From Kaistia defluvii (lineage in GTDB: Bacteria; Pseudomonadota; Alphaproteobacteria; Rhizobiales; Kaistiaceae): a stretch of DNA of 64,000 nucleotides. Position 1 is the stretch's first letter. Every line of letters starts with the position of its first letter. A model generated the notes under the pieces. The model saw nothing but the letters and a program-made list of their open reading frames with translations, was not told the origin of the DNA and searched no databases. Location: positions 62,001-126,000 of the forward strand of contig NZ_JBEPSM010000001.1 of assembly GCF_040548815.1 (NCBI RefSeq), read 5' to 3'. Positions 38,535 to 47,154 of the stretch are shown piece after piece. Position numbers and translations under genes: made by a program.

Positions 38535-39421
38535 GCGTCGCTCTCTCCGCCATCTCCAGGCCAGTCGAACTTGGCAAAGGCTGGCAGCGTGATCGAAAGC
38601 GGCACGCCGCCCGCCGTTACCGGCATTCCCTGGTCGAGCGCCCGCTTCGCCCGGTCGAGCCGGATCAGGCCGATGCCGGCCTGGCCCGCCGTGCCGCCCA
38701 GGGCACCGAGCGGCTTGCCGTCGGCTTCGATCGGCGTGCCGGGCGGGGGCAGGGCGCTCTCGCCCGCAATGGCAACGGCGCGGCGGCGGGCGGTGCCGCG
38801 ATGCTCCATGCGCGAGACGATTTCCTGGCCGACATAGCAGCCCTTGCGGAAGTCGAGCCCGCCAAGATCGTCCATGTCGACATCATGCGGAAATGCGTCG
38901 CCGAACGGGAAGTCGCGCCCGCCCTCCGGCACGGTCAGCCCGGTCCGCCAGGCGTGATAATCCGCCTCGGTCGCCTCGTCGTAACCCGCGACCGCCAGGG
39001 ACGTCTCGACCGGGACGATCGCCCGATAGCCGAGCGCCGGCAGGCGCGGATCGGCGGCGACCACTCCGGCAATCGCGGGCGGAACGTCGCCGCCCCAGAA
39101 CGCCACGACCTGGTCGCTCTCGCTGCGATCGGCGATGCCGACCTTGGCGCGCAGCCGGTAGAGCGTCATGCGCTTGAGAAAATCGGCCACCAGCGCGCGC
39201 GGCAGGTCGAACAGGAAGCCGTCCTCGGCTGCAAAGACGAGGAAATCGAACAGGATCTTGCCTTGTGGCGAGAGCAGCGCGCCAAAGCCGGCGCCGCTCG
39301 AAACCACGCGACCCATGTCGGTCGTGATGATATTCTGCAGAAACGCTTCGGCCTCTGCGCCATTGATGAAAACGGAGCCGCGATCGGTAAGGCGGGCATA
39401 TGACCCATTACGCATAGACAT
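38531..39421 (-). CDS. ygfZ: YgfZ/GcvT-domain tetrahydrofolate-binding protein
   Basis: A protein of about 296 residues related to the T-protein of glycine cleavage but of the YgfZ/IBA57 type, which supports assembly or repair of certain Fe-S clusters. The diagnostic motif is KGCYVGQEIVSRMEHRG. VFINGAEAEAFLQNIITTD and ALLSPQGKILFDFLVF are the folate-domain elements. Candidate starts at 39430, 39421 and 39415 lie within 5 codons; 39421 is a compromise. The stop overlaps the HD gene start. Confidence 0.9.
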   Translation of the reverse strand: MSMRNGSYARLTDRGSVFINGAEAEAFLQNIITTDMGRVVSSGAGFGALLSPQGKILFDFLVFAAEDGFLFDLPRALVADFLKRMTLYRLRAKVGIADRSESDQVVAFWGGDVPPAIAGVVAADPRLPALGYRAIVPVETSLAVAGYDEATEADYHAWRTGLTVPEGGRDFPFGDAFPHDVDMDDLGGLDFRKGCYVGQEIVSRMEHRGTARRRAVAIAGESALPPPGTPIEADGKPLGALGGTAGQAGIGLIRLDRAKRALDQGMPVTAGGVPLSITLPAFAKFDWPGDGGESDA

Positions 39422-39531
39422 GGTTCCCATGCATTGGACGCGCTTGTGAAGTTCTTCCGCCTTCCTTAATCCGATGCCAGCCATCCGTCATCGGACTTGG
39501 GCGGATCAGGTATGCACTGGGGAGGGCGGCC

Positions 39532-40866
39532 ATGTCGGATACCTACGAGTTTCTCTTTCGGAACGGAACCGTCGTCAATCAGGACGGCATCGGAACGCAT
39601 GACATCGCGGTCCGCGATGGACGGATCGCCGCGATCGGCGATGTCGATCCGCGTCGCGCCGGCAAGGTGATCGACTGCACCGGCCTGCATATATTGCCGG
39701 GCGTCGTCGATACCCAGGTGCATTTTCGCGAGCCGGGCGCGGAACAGAAGGAAGATCTCGAAACTGGATCGCGCGGCGCCGTTCTGGGCGGCGTGACCGG
39801 CGTCTTCGAGATGCCGAACACCAACCCGACGACCACCACCGCCGAGGCGCTGGCCGACAAGGTGTCGCGCGCGCATCACCGCATGCATTGCGATTTCGCC
39901 TTCTGGGTCGGCGGCACGCGCGAGAATGTCGACGCGATTCCCGAGCTCGAGCGCCTGCCGGGCGCTGCCGGCATCAAGGTTTTCATCGGTTCCTCGACCG
40001 GCAATCTGCTGGTCGCGGACGATGAAGGCATCGCCGCCATCCTTTCCAAGACCCGCCGCCGCGCCGCCTTTCATTCCGAAGACGAGATGCGGCTCGAATC
40101 GCGCAAGTCCTTGCGCGTCGAGGGCGATCCGTCCTCGCATCCGGTCTGGCGCGACGAGATCGCCGCCATGCAGGCGACCGAGCGGCTCGTCGCCATCGCC
40201 CGCCGCACCGGCGCGCGCATCCATGTCCTGCATATCTCGACGGCGGAAGAAATCGACTTCCTCGCGCTGCACAAGGATGTCGCCACCGCCGAAGCGACAC
40301 CGCACCATCTGACGCTCTCTTCCGACGATTACGCCCGGCTCGGGACCCTTCTGCAGATGAACCCGCCGATCCGCGATGCGCGCCATCGCACCGGCGTCTG
40401 GAAGGGCGTGGCGCAGGGCATCATCGACGTGCTCGGCTCCGACCATGCCCCGCATACGCTGGAAGAAAAGGCCAAGCCCTATCCGGCCTCGCCCTCCGGC
40501 ATGACGGGCGTGCAGACGCTCGTGCCGATCATGCTCGACCACGTCAATGCGGGCCGGCTGACGCTGGAGCGCCTGGCTGACCTGACATCGGCCGGACCGG
40601 CGCGGATCTTCGGCATGGCGCGCAAGGGCCGCATCGCCGTCGGCTACGATGCCGACCTGACCATCGTCGACATGAAGCGGCGCGAGACGATCACCAACAA
40701 GTGGATCGCATCGCGCGCTGGCTGGACGCCCTATGATGGCAAGCGCGTCATCGGCTGGCCGGTCGGCACCGTCGTGCGCGGCCGCCGCGTCATGTGGGAT
40801 GGCGAGATCACGGAGCCCTCGATCGGCGAACCGATCCAGTTCCTCGAGGCCCTGCCGCGCGGCTGA
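39532..40866 (+). CDS. Dihydroorotase, type with Gln in the HxH site
   Basis: A 444-residue amidohydrolase, presumably closing carbamoyl-aspartate in pyrimidine synthesis. Metal-site elements are DTQVHFREPG (60-69), the carbamylated Lys in GIKVFIGSS, FHSEDE, HVLHIST and GSDHAPHTLEEK. The first metal-site motif reads Q62-V-H64 instead of the usual H-x-H. From memory the same change is a feature of one alphaproteobacterial dihydroorotase subfamily, so the enzyme may be active with a different metal arrangement. GGAGGG lies upstream of the ATG. pyrB is not adjacent. Confidence 0.88.
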   Translation: MSDTYEFLFRNGTVVNQDGIGTHDIAVRDGRIAAIGDVDPRRAGKVIDCTGLHILPGVVDTQVHFREPGAEQKEDLETGSRGAVLGGVTGVFEMPNTNPTTTTAEALADKVSRAHHRMHCDFAFWVGGTRENVDAIPELERLPGAAGIKVFIGSSTGNLLVADDEGIAAILSKTRRRAAFHSEDEMRLESRKSLRVEGDPSSHPVWRDEIAAMQATERLVAIARRTGARIHVLHISTAEEIDFLALHKDVATAEATPHHLTLSSDDYARLGTLLQMNPPIRDARHRTGVWKGVAQGIIDVLGSDHAPHTLEEKAKPYPASPSGMTGVQTLVPIMLDHVNAGRLTLERLADLTSAGPARIFGMARKGRIAVGYDADLTIVDMKRRETITNKWIASRAGWTPYDGKRVIGWPVGTVVRGRRVMWDGEITEPSIGEPIQFLEALPRG

Positions 40867-40958
40867 TTGGCGGTCCTCGGGCCCCAGAGCACGCCGCCCG
40901 TTAACTCCGGCCCCGGCACGACCGGGGTCGCTGCACCCTCCCAGGGGAGGCGCAGGGA

Positions 40959-41369
40959 TCACAGCGCTTCGATCACCACCGATTCCGCCGATCGCCTCGC
41001 GGGGCCGTGGTTCACGGCCTCGATGTTGTTGCCGGCCGGATCGATCAGGAACGCCGCATAGTAGTTCGGATGATAGTCGCGCAGGCCGGGCGGGCCATTG
41101 TCCCGGCCGCCGGCTTTCAGCCCGGCGGCGTAAAACGCGTCGACGGTCGCCTGATCCTTCGCCTGGAAGGCAACGTGGCAGCGCCCGGTCGGGGGCGAGC
41201 CCGCGCTCACCACGAAATCATCGGCGTCGAGGAAGTTCTCTCCGAACAGGATCGGAATGCCGAGGACATCCATGATCGCTTCATAGAAGCGGCGGCAGGC
41301 CGGGTAATCGCTGACAACGAGCTGGATATGGTCGATCAGGCGGCCGCGATGAAACTGCGTGGTGTCCAT
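40959..41369 (-). CDS. VOC/glyoxalase-fold protein
   Basis: A 136-residue protein with paired beta-alpha-beta-beta-beta units (IDHIQLVVSDYPACRRFYEAIMDVLG and DYHPNYYAAFLIDPAGNNIEAVNHG). Metal-ligand-like residues are His14 and a Glu in the last strand. The specific reaction (glyoxalase, dioxygenase or antibiotic binding) cannot be told. GGAGGGAAC lies upstream of the ATG. Confidence 0.8.
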   Translation of the reverse strand: MDTTQFHRGRLIDHIQLVVSDYPACRRFYEAIMDVLGIPILFGENFLDADDFVVSAGSPPTGRCHVAFQAKDQATVDAFYAAGLKAGGRDNGPPGLRDYHPNYYAAFLIDPAGNNIEAVNHGPARRSAESVVIEAL

Positions 41370-41447
41370 GATGTTCCCTCCGATGGCATATGGAACAAAC
41401 CATGAACCTCAGGCGTCGTCAACCGGCTTTGGGCGAGGCCAGTGGCC

Positions 41448-42125
41448 TCAGTCGCCCGCTTCGAAATAGGTCCAGGTGCCGTCCGGCGCGATGCCGACGC
41501 GGTAGAACATGTAGGCGCCGAAGCTCTTCATCTCGTCAAAGTCGGACGAGGTGAGGATGCGGAACAACTCCACCATTTGTGGCGGCGTCAGCGCGTCGAT
41601 CGGGTAGCGCGCGAAATAGGGCCAGATATAGGCTTCCTGCGGCGTGCCGATATCGACATGGACGTAGCCGGCATCCAGGATCTCGCTCAGGATCGCCAGG
41701 ATCTCGCGGCCCTCGGGGTCGCCCGACAGCGTCTTCAGGAAGGCGATCGGGTCCTTGTCCTGGTCTTCGTCAGCGCCGAGATTGGGCGGTGACTTGTTGG
41801 CGTCGATGATCGGCTTCAGCTGGTTGATGTCGCCGGTCTTGGCGGCCTCGAGCAGCTTCTCGCGCAGGCGCTTCACCGGTTCCGGCAGCTTGGAGACGTC
41901 ATATTCGATGACCGGAAGCGGCTCATCCGGCGCGACCCTGACCGCGGGCGCAGCCTTCTTGGCATCGGCCGGATCCTCGGCGCCATCGTCCTCCGGATCG
42001 GGCGGGATGGTGATGCTCAAGGTCGGCACCGATTTGCTCTCGCCGGCGACGAGAGCGTGGGACGGGCTCGTCCCGATCATCAGCATCGCGATGGCGGTTC
42101 CCGCGATAGTCCAGCGCCCGAGCAT
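41448..42125 (-). CDS. Exported conserved hypothetical protein
   Basis: A 225-residue protein with a signal peptide (MLGRWTIAGTAIAMLMIGTSPSHA). An acidic Pro/Ala linker follows, then a conserved-looking domain from about 75: EPVKRLREKLLEAAKTGDINQLKPII and a C-terminal YIWPYFARYPIDALTPPQMVELFRILT. AGGAG lies seven bases before the start. I recognise it only as a rhizobial periplasmic protein without known function. Confidence 0.75.
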   Translation of the reverse strand: MLGRWTIAGTAIAMLMIGTSPSHALVAGESKSVPTLSITIPPDPEDDGAEDPADAKKAAPAVRVAPDEPLPVIEYDVSKLPEPVKRLREKLLEAAKTGDINQLKPIIDANKSPPNLGADEDQDKDPIAFLKTLSGDPEGREILAILSEILDAGYVHVDIGTPQEAYIWPYFARYPIDALTPPQMVELFRILTSSDFDEMKSFGAYMFYRVGIAPDGTWTYFEAGD

Positions 42126-42217
42126 GCCTGTCTCCTACATTCGTCTGTCAGTCATAACCGACCGGCCGGAATCGGCCAAGCGCCGGGGCGGACAATCCGG
42201 CCTTCGCCGGGCATGAA

Positions 42218-42250
42218 AAAGCCCCGCCGGCGTTTCCGCCGCGAGGCTTT
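42218..42250 (-). terminator. Terminator-like hairpin
   Basis: On the minus strand AAAGCCTCGCGGCG pairs imperfectly with CGCCGGCGGGGCTTT across a 4-nt loop and is followed by TTC, giving about five T residues. It lies 28 bp downstream of the small gene at 42278-42526. Confidence 0.6.
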
Positions 42251-42277
42251 GATGTCAATGCGCTGTGGCCGGAACCG

Positions 42278-42526
42278 TTACTGGATCGTGCGCTGCAGCG
42301 TGAATTCGCCGCGGCGGACGCGGTCGGGCAGCGACACGGCGAGATCGGCGACGGCGTCTTCGCCATAGGTGTCGATCAGGTCGGAAAGAGCCGCGAACAG
42401 GGCGGCATGGGCGAGAATGTCCGGCTCGATACCCTCGGCGATCGCCTCGTCCCAGGCTTCCGTGAGATAGGCGAGAGCCGCGCGCTTCTGTTCGGCAATC
42501 TCGATCTCGTCGGGATCGTGTTCCAT
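42278..42526 (-). CDS. Small acidic hypothetical protein
   Basis: An 82-residue soluble protein rich in Ala, Glu and Asp (EHDPDEIEIAEQKRAALAYL, FAALSDLIDTYGEDAVADLA, LPDRVRRGEFTLQRTIQ), predicted all-helical. The start at 42526 has AGG seven bases upstream; an ATG 8 codons earlier is possible. Followed by a terminator. Function unknown. Confidence 0.65.
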   Translation of the reverse strand: MEHDPDEIEIAEQKRAALAYLTEAWDEAIAEGIEPDILAHAALFAALSDLIDTYGEDAVADLAVSLPDRVRRGEFTLQRTIQ

Positions 42527-42674
42527 GGGGTCGCCTGCTTTCCGCATCATGAATGGGCAGAAACCGAATCGCCCTCATCCGCAGGGTAGCACGAGCGGTT
42601 GTAACCGGGCCGAGATCCTGAAGAGGAGGTTAAGATGTCGATAACAATTCGATGCGGCTGGTTAACACACGCGA

Positions 42675-43091
42675 TCAGCGCCCGTAGCGCGCCGTGATGT
42701 CGCGGGTCAGCTTCTTGCCTTCTGCCATGTAGCGATCGATCGCCGTCAGCGCCGCCGGCGTGCAGGTGCGATAGACCGTGGCGAAGCTGGAGAAGCCGTG
42801 GTTGAACTGCGAGACGATGCGCGCGCGCCGGTCCGGCGTCGGGTCCTCGGCGGCAAGGATCTGGTCCATCTGGTCGCGCCAGACGCTCGGTTCCTCGGCC
42901 CCGCAAAGCGGGCGCAGATAGTGCAGCGCTCCAAGGATCTCGGCCAGCCGCTGCAATTGCTGTTCATAGGGCGGGTCGCCCGCGCCGGCGCCGACGGCAT
43001 CCTGGCCTCGCGTCACTATGGGCGTGCCCGCGAGCACCAGCGCCAGCGCGATCGCCGCCATCCGTCCCGAATTGCCCTTTGAGGTGATCAC
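42675..43091 (-). CDS. TIGR02301-family exported protein
   Basis: A 138-residue protein with a signal peptide and the motif YEQQLQRLAEILGALHYLRPLCG, recognised as the alphaproteobacterial TIGR02301 family of unknown function. Two conserved cysteines (LC in that motif and YRTC) could form a disulfide in the periplasm. The GTG at 43091 is preferred because AGGAT sits six bases upstream and the signal peptide begins there; an ATG at 43142 would add 17 residues. Confidence 0.75.
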   Translation of the reverse strand: MITSKGNSGRMAAIALALVLAGTPIVTRGQDAVGAGAGDPPYEQQLQRLAEILGALHYLRPLCGAEEPSVWRDQMDQILAAEDPTPDRRARIVSQFNHGFSSFATVYRTCTPAALTAIDRYMAEGKKLTRDITARYGR

Positions 43092-43200
43092 GCCGATCCT
43101 GCTTGCCGTTCCTGCTGCGACCTCGCGGTCGGGCGGGATCATGCTGTGCCGGGCGACGCGCAGCAAGGCCGCCCGGCGTCGCGGTGGCAATTTGCGCCGC

Positions 43201-43650
43201 TCATGCCGGAGCGGAGAGGGCAACGATGCGCTTCAGCCCCGGCGTCGTCGTGAGGGCGTCCATGGCGTCGAGCGTAAACCAGCCGAAGTCCGCGGCGTCG
43301 GTGGCCGCGATTGGCGTCCCTTCCGCATCGGCCGCGAAGACGATGATGACGAAATGGCCGCGCACCGTGCCGTCCTCGGCCCGGTCGATCGCGTCCAGCG
43401 TTTCGACGAGGCGAGGCACGCCAAGCACGAGGCCGGTTTCTTCCAGCAGTTCGCGCGCGACCGCCTCGATCAGCGTCTCGCCGCGCTCGACCCGACCGCC
43501 GGGCAGCGACCAGGCTCCCCGCCAGGGATCGTGGCCGCGCTGGATGAGCAGCACCTTGCCATCGCGCCAGACGGCGACGCTGACGCCGAGAACCGGGCCG
43601 GCCGGCAGCGCGGTCGTGGGCGGTTCAGGCGGAGCGGGCGAACGGGACAT
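43201..43650 (-). CDS. Nudix hydrolase
   Basis: A 149-residue protein with the complete Nudix box ([20 protein letters not shown] followed by ETG) preceded by RGAWSLP. The family hydrolyses nucleoside diphosphates linked to another moiety; the [13 protein letters not shown] context is typical of ADP-ribose or dNTP-type members. The first 26 bp overlap the end of the upstream gene, so they are co-transcribed. Confidence 0.9.
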   Translation of the reverse strand: MSRSPAPPEPPTTALPAGPVLGVSVAVWRDGKVLLIQRGHDPWRGAWSLPGGRVERGETLIEAVARELLEETGLVLGVPRLVETLDAIDRAEDGTVRGHFVIIVFAADAEGTPIAATDAADFGWFTLDAMDALTTTPGLKRIVALSAPA

Positions 43651-44032
43651 GCGATTCCTCCGGAGCGGGGGAGGCGATCGTCGGCTCGGCATGGGCGATG
43701 GCGTCGCGCGCCTCGGCGATGACGGGCCGGATTTCCTTAGCGGCGAGGGCCGCGATCGGCCAGAGCAGGTCGAGCTTGCCGTTGCGCACCACTTCGCGAA
43801 CCGCGTCCTGCGCGGCAGTGGCCTGGCGATAGAGCCGGGTTTCCAGCTGTTCCAGGCGAACGCGATCGCGGTGGCCGGCCGCGGTGGCCAGCACATGACG
43901 CCGGTGCTCCGGCCTCCAGGCCAGAACGCCGTCGACGAGGTCGAGCCGGTGCGGCAATGTCTCAAGAAGCAGCGCCAGGTCCTCGGCGTGATTCAGATAA
44001 TTGCTTTCCGGCGGCGCCGGCCCGAACTGCAT
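43625..44032 (-). CDS. Conserved hypothetical protein
   Basis: A 135-residue soluble protein: [40 protein letters not shown], and a helix [20 protein letters not shown]. The composition is clean and it overlaps the Nudix gene by 26 bp, which supports coding. The ATG at 44032 is preceded by GGGGGAC. No function can be offered. Confidence 0.65.
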   Translation of the reverse strand: MQFGPAPPESNYLNHAEDLALLLETLPHRLDLVDGVLAWRPEHRRHVLATAAGHRDRVRLEQLETRLYRQATAAQDAVREVVRNGKLDLLWPIAALAAKEIRPVIAEARDAIAHAEPTIASPAPEESHVPFARSA

Positions 44033-44170
44033 GCTGTCCCCCAAATTGCGACGACGCTGGACGGCATCGCAAATACGCGGCGAGAAAATGATACGATGCA
44101 GATCGTTAGCGGCGCTTCCTTACGAAGTCTTTACCAAAGCGGCGCCGCAGGCTGAGTTGGAGCAAAATGG

Positions 44171-44914
44171 ATGTGTGGACGCTTCGCCCTGGCGGTGCAG
44201 CCGGAGGATATCGAGGCTGAATTCTCGATGATCCGCATCGAGTGGTTTCCGCCGCGCTACAACATTGCACCGACGCAGCCGATCCTGATCGTCCGCGGCG
44301 AACGGGGGGAGCGGCGGCCAGCGCTGGTGCGCTGGGGGCTGATCCCGTCCTGGACCAAGGACCTCGCCGCCCTGCCGCTGCTGTTCAATGCGCGCTCGGA
44401 AACGGCGGCGGAGAAGCCGGCCTATCGCGGCGCCTATCGCCATCGCCGCTGCCTGATCCCTGCGACCGGATTCTACGAATGGCAGAAGGGCCCGAACGGC
44501 AGGAAGCAGCCCTACTATCTGCAGCCCGCCAGCGGCGGCATCATCGCCTTCGCCGGGCTCTGGGATGAATGGGCCGACGACAAGGGCAATATCATCGATA
44601 CGGCGACGATCCTGACCACGGCCGCCAACCGCGAACTGGCGCCGATTCATGAGCGCATGCCGGTCATCGTCCGGCGCGAGCAATATGATCTCTGGCTCGG
44701 GCTCGACGCCGACCGGGGCGCCAAGGCCGCGCAGGTGCTGCTGCCGCCCCCGGACGGCACGTTCGAGGCGATCCCGATCGGCCAGGCCGTCAACAACTTC
44801 CGCAATGACGATCCGTCGATCCTGGCGCGCGTGGCGCCCATGCCGGAACCGGAGCCCTCGCGTTCGAAAAAGGCGGAAAAGCCGGTCGACAACAGTCAAT
44901 TGAAGCTGTTCTAG
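44171..44914 (+). CDS. SRAP-family protein (HMCES/YedK-like)
   Basis: A 247-residue SOS-response-associated peptidase-like protein. SRAP proteins cross-link to abasic sites in single-stranded DNA through the N-terminal Cys. Here C2 (MCGRF), N73 in LLFNARSET, the Glu in TGFYEW and the His in APIHERMPVI are all present, so it should be functional. An internal frame start at 44167 is ruled out by the need for Cys at position 2. Confidence 0.92.
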   Translation: MCGRFALAVQPEDIEAEFSMIRIEWFPPRYNIAPTQPILIVRGERGERRPALVRWGLIPSWTKDLAALPLLFNARSETAAEKPAYRGAYRHRRCLIPATGFYEWQKGPNGRKQPYYLQPASGGIIAFAGLWDEWADDKGNIIDTATILTTAANRELAPIHERMPVIVRREQYDLWLGLDADRGAKAAQVLLPPPDGTFEAIPIGQAVNNFRNDDPSILARVAPMPEPEPSRSKKAEKPVDNSQLKLF

Positions 44915-45028
44915 GCGCGCTACGCCCCCTTCCGGCTGCGAAATCGACGTTTTGGAGGATGACGGCGCCATTCGGCTTGCCTAAGACGGTGCCGTCCAAC
45001 CTCTCTCGCCTGTCCGGAAGCCGACCCC

Positions 45029-45649
45029 ATGCCAGACCTGCTCCAGCCCGCCGTCGAGGGTTTCTTCCTCGGCGCGAGCCTGATTGTCGCCATCGGGGCG
45101 CAGAATGCCTTCGTGCTGCGGCAGGGACTGGCGCGGCGGCATGTCTTTGCGATCGCCACTTTCTGCTTCCTTGCCGATGCGCTGCTGATCGCGGCCGGCG
45201 TCGGCGGGTTGGGTTCGCTGGTGCAGGCGATGCCGAGCGTTCTGTTCGTGGTGACGCTGGCCGGCGCGGCCTTCCTCGCAGCCTATGGCGCGATGGCCAT
45301 CCGCCGCGCCTTCCATGCCGCGGGGCTTTCGGCCAGCGGCGCGGCGGAGACGCGGCTTGCCCCGGCGCTGGCGACCGTCGCGGCGCTGACCTTCCTCAAC
45401 CCGCATGTCTATCTCGACACGGTCGTGCTGCTGGGCTCGCTGTCGGCGCGCCACGCGGGCACGGCCCGGCTGGCATTCGGCCTGGGCGCGATGTTCGCTT
45501 CCTGCGTCTGGTTCTATGCGCTTGGCTATGGCGCGCGGCTGCTGGCGCCCCTGTTCGCCCGGCCCGTCGCCTGGCAGGCGCTCGATATCGTCATCGGCCT
45601 GGTGATGTTCGCGATCGCCGCGTCGCTGCTGTGGCAGGCTTTTGGCTGA
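45029..45649 (+). CDS. LysE/ArgO family amino-acid exporter
   Basis: A 206-residue membrane protein with about six hydrophobic helices. The N-terminal VEGFFLGASLIVAIGAQNAFVLRQG is the LysE signature, and FLNPHVYLDTVVLLGSL matches the ArgO/LysE loop. Likely exports lysine or arginine; substrate inferred from family only. No adjacent LysG/ArgP regulator is seen. Confidence 0.9.
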   Translation: MPDLLQPAVEGFFLGASLIVAIGAQNAFVLRQGLARRHVFAIATFCFLADALLIAAGVGGLGSLVQAMPSVLFVVTLAGAAFLAAYGAMAIRRAFHAAGLSASGAAETRLAPALATVAALTFLNPHVYLDTVVLLGSLSARHAGTARLAFGLGAMFASCVWFYALGYGARLLAPLFARPVAWQALDIVIGLVMFAIAASLLWQAFG

Positions 45650-45879
45650 TAGGCCAAAGCGATAGCCCACGTGGCGCTGACGGCTACCTTGACCGGCGGC
45701 GCGTCCAGGCGTGCCGACGGCATGCCCGCAGCCCGTTTTCAGGCTGGAAGGTTCACCGTCGAGGCGCAGTCGCGACAGCGCTGCGCAGGCTTCCCGCACG
45801 ATTCAGCGGATCCCGCGGGTCGTCCCGCCTCGGCTATTCCGGTCGATACGCGAGGCCGCCCATCGGGCCGCCGCGTGGA

Positions 45880-46059
45880 TCAGTCCCGCTCGCTGGGCTT
45901 CAGAGCGGCCTGAGCCTGCTTCTGCTGTTCCAGCTTCTTCTTCTGCAGGATGGCGGCGACGATCTCGGGATTGCCGAGTTCGCCATACTTGGCCTGCAGG
46001 TTCTGCTCCTGCTCGCGTTGAGCCTTGGAACGGAAGGGGGGGTGCTTCACACTGGTCAT
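45880..46059 (-). CDS. 59-residue helical basic protein
   Basis: A short frame, below usual length cut-offs, read from the plus-strand region 45880-46059: it begins MTSVKHPPFRSKAQREQEQN, continues with YGELGNPEIVAAILQKKK and ends KPSERD. The codon use is clean and the composition (Gln, Lys, Glu) is protein-like, and similar small proteins beginning MTSVKHPPFRSK are, from memory, present in rhizobial genomes. A purine-rich GAG lies upstream. Function unknown. Confidence 0.7.
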   Translation of the reverse strand: MTSVKHPPFRSKAQREQEQNLQAKYGELGNPEIVAAILQKKKLEQQKQAQAALKPSERD

Positions 46060-46326
46060 AATCGTCTCGAATCCTGAGCGTTTCCGCCGGACACCGTACC
46101 GATCTTTCGCCGGCTGGCATCCGAGGGATGCGCGTATGAAATTCCATTATGGCGGATTCGTGGTTTACAAAATGGTTAAAAGGCCACGGCTGAGGACAAT
46201 GATTGTTAAAGGATATTGCAGGATAGGAATGTCCGCCGGCTGCGGTAAACTTGCCACGACAAGCTTCCGGAAGACGAGTTCCGGCCAGCCGAGTTTCCTG
46301 AAGCAGCGTGGCTGCGGAGAGACAGC

Positions 46327-47145
46327 ATGACCGCGCGCCCGTTCGAGCGCGAGGCGAGGACGGCCCCCTGGTCGTTGCGCCTTGCCCTCCTGCCGATCCC
46401 GCTCCTGATCGTCGCTGTGGTGATGCACCGCTACGGCCAGATCGACACCGTGCCGCTCTTCCTGCTGATCGCCATCGCCTGGGCGCTGGCGCTGGCGGCG
46501 CTGGTGCTCGGCGGGCTCGCCATGCGCCGGATCTGGATCGACGGCGTGCGCGGCTTCGCCCCGGCGCTCACCGGCTCGCTGCTGGCGATCGCGATTCTCG
46601 CCGTGCCGGGGCTGGTGGTCGAGGAAATGATCCGCCTGCCGCGCCTCGCCGATATCTCGACCGATCTGAACGACCCGCCAGAACTGGCGCCGTCAGCCCA
46701 GGCCGCCCATCCGGCACCGGATGTCGTCAGTAATGATGAGCAGGCGAAGGCCTATCCCGACATCCTCTCGCGCCACTATCCGGTATCGCCCGCGCGCGTC
46801 TACGACGCCGCGACCGCGCTGATGACGGCGCGCGGCTGGACCATCAGCAAGGCGGCGCCGCCCGATATCGAAAGCGCCGACGCGTCGATCGAGGCGGTCG
46901 CGCGCACCCTCGTCCTGGCCCTGCCGGCGGATGTCGCGCTTCGCATCGTCGCCGACGATGACGGTTCGCTCGTCGACATGCGGTCGGCCTCGCGCATCGG
47001 CTCGCATGATCTCGGCGACAATGCGCGCCGGATCCGCGCCTTCTTCAGCGATCTGGATTCGGCTCTTCAGGGCATTACGGAGCCCGTCGAAGGCGACGAG
47101 ACCGACATGCCGCCCTTGCCGCCGGTATCGCCCCGGGCGCGATGA
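46327..47145 (+). CDS. DUF1499 membrane protein
   Basis: A 272-residue protein. Three hydrophobic helices occupy about 18-33, 42-66 and 78-97. The remainder is a DUF1499 domain (YPVSPARVYDAATALMTARGW, ending MRSASRIGSHDLGDNARRIRAF), a family of unknown function found in plants and proteobacteria. It converges on the metallo-beta-lactamase gene, nine bases apart. Confidence 0.85.
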   Translation: MTARPFEREARTAPWSLRLALLPIPLLIVAVVMHRYGQIDTVPLFLLIAIAWALALAALVLGGLAMRRIWIDGVRGFAPALTGSLLAIAILAVPGLVVEEMIRLPRLADISTDLNDPPELAPSAQAAHPAPDVVSNDEQAKAYPDILSRHYPVSPARVYDAATALMTARGWTISKAAPPDIESADASIEAVARTLVLALPADVALRIVADDDGSLVDMRSASRIGSHDLGDNARRIRAFFSDLDSALQGITEPVEGDETDMPPLPPVSPRAR

Positions 47146-47154
47146 GGCGTCCGT

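Noticed and set aside
42637..42699. A 20-codon frame (MSITIRCGWLTHAISARSAP) behind a perfect AGGAGG
   Set aside because: It runs into the antisense of the TIGR02301-type gene, has no obvious downstream gene to control and no conservation can be judged; recorded only as a possibility.
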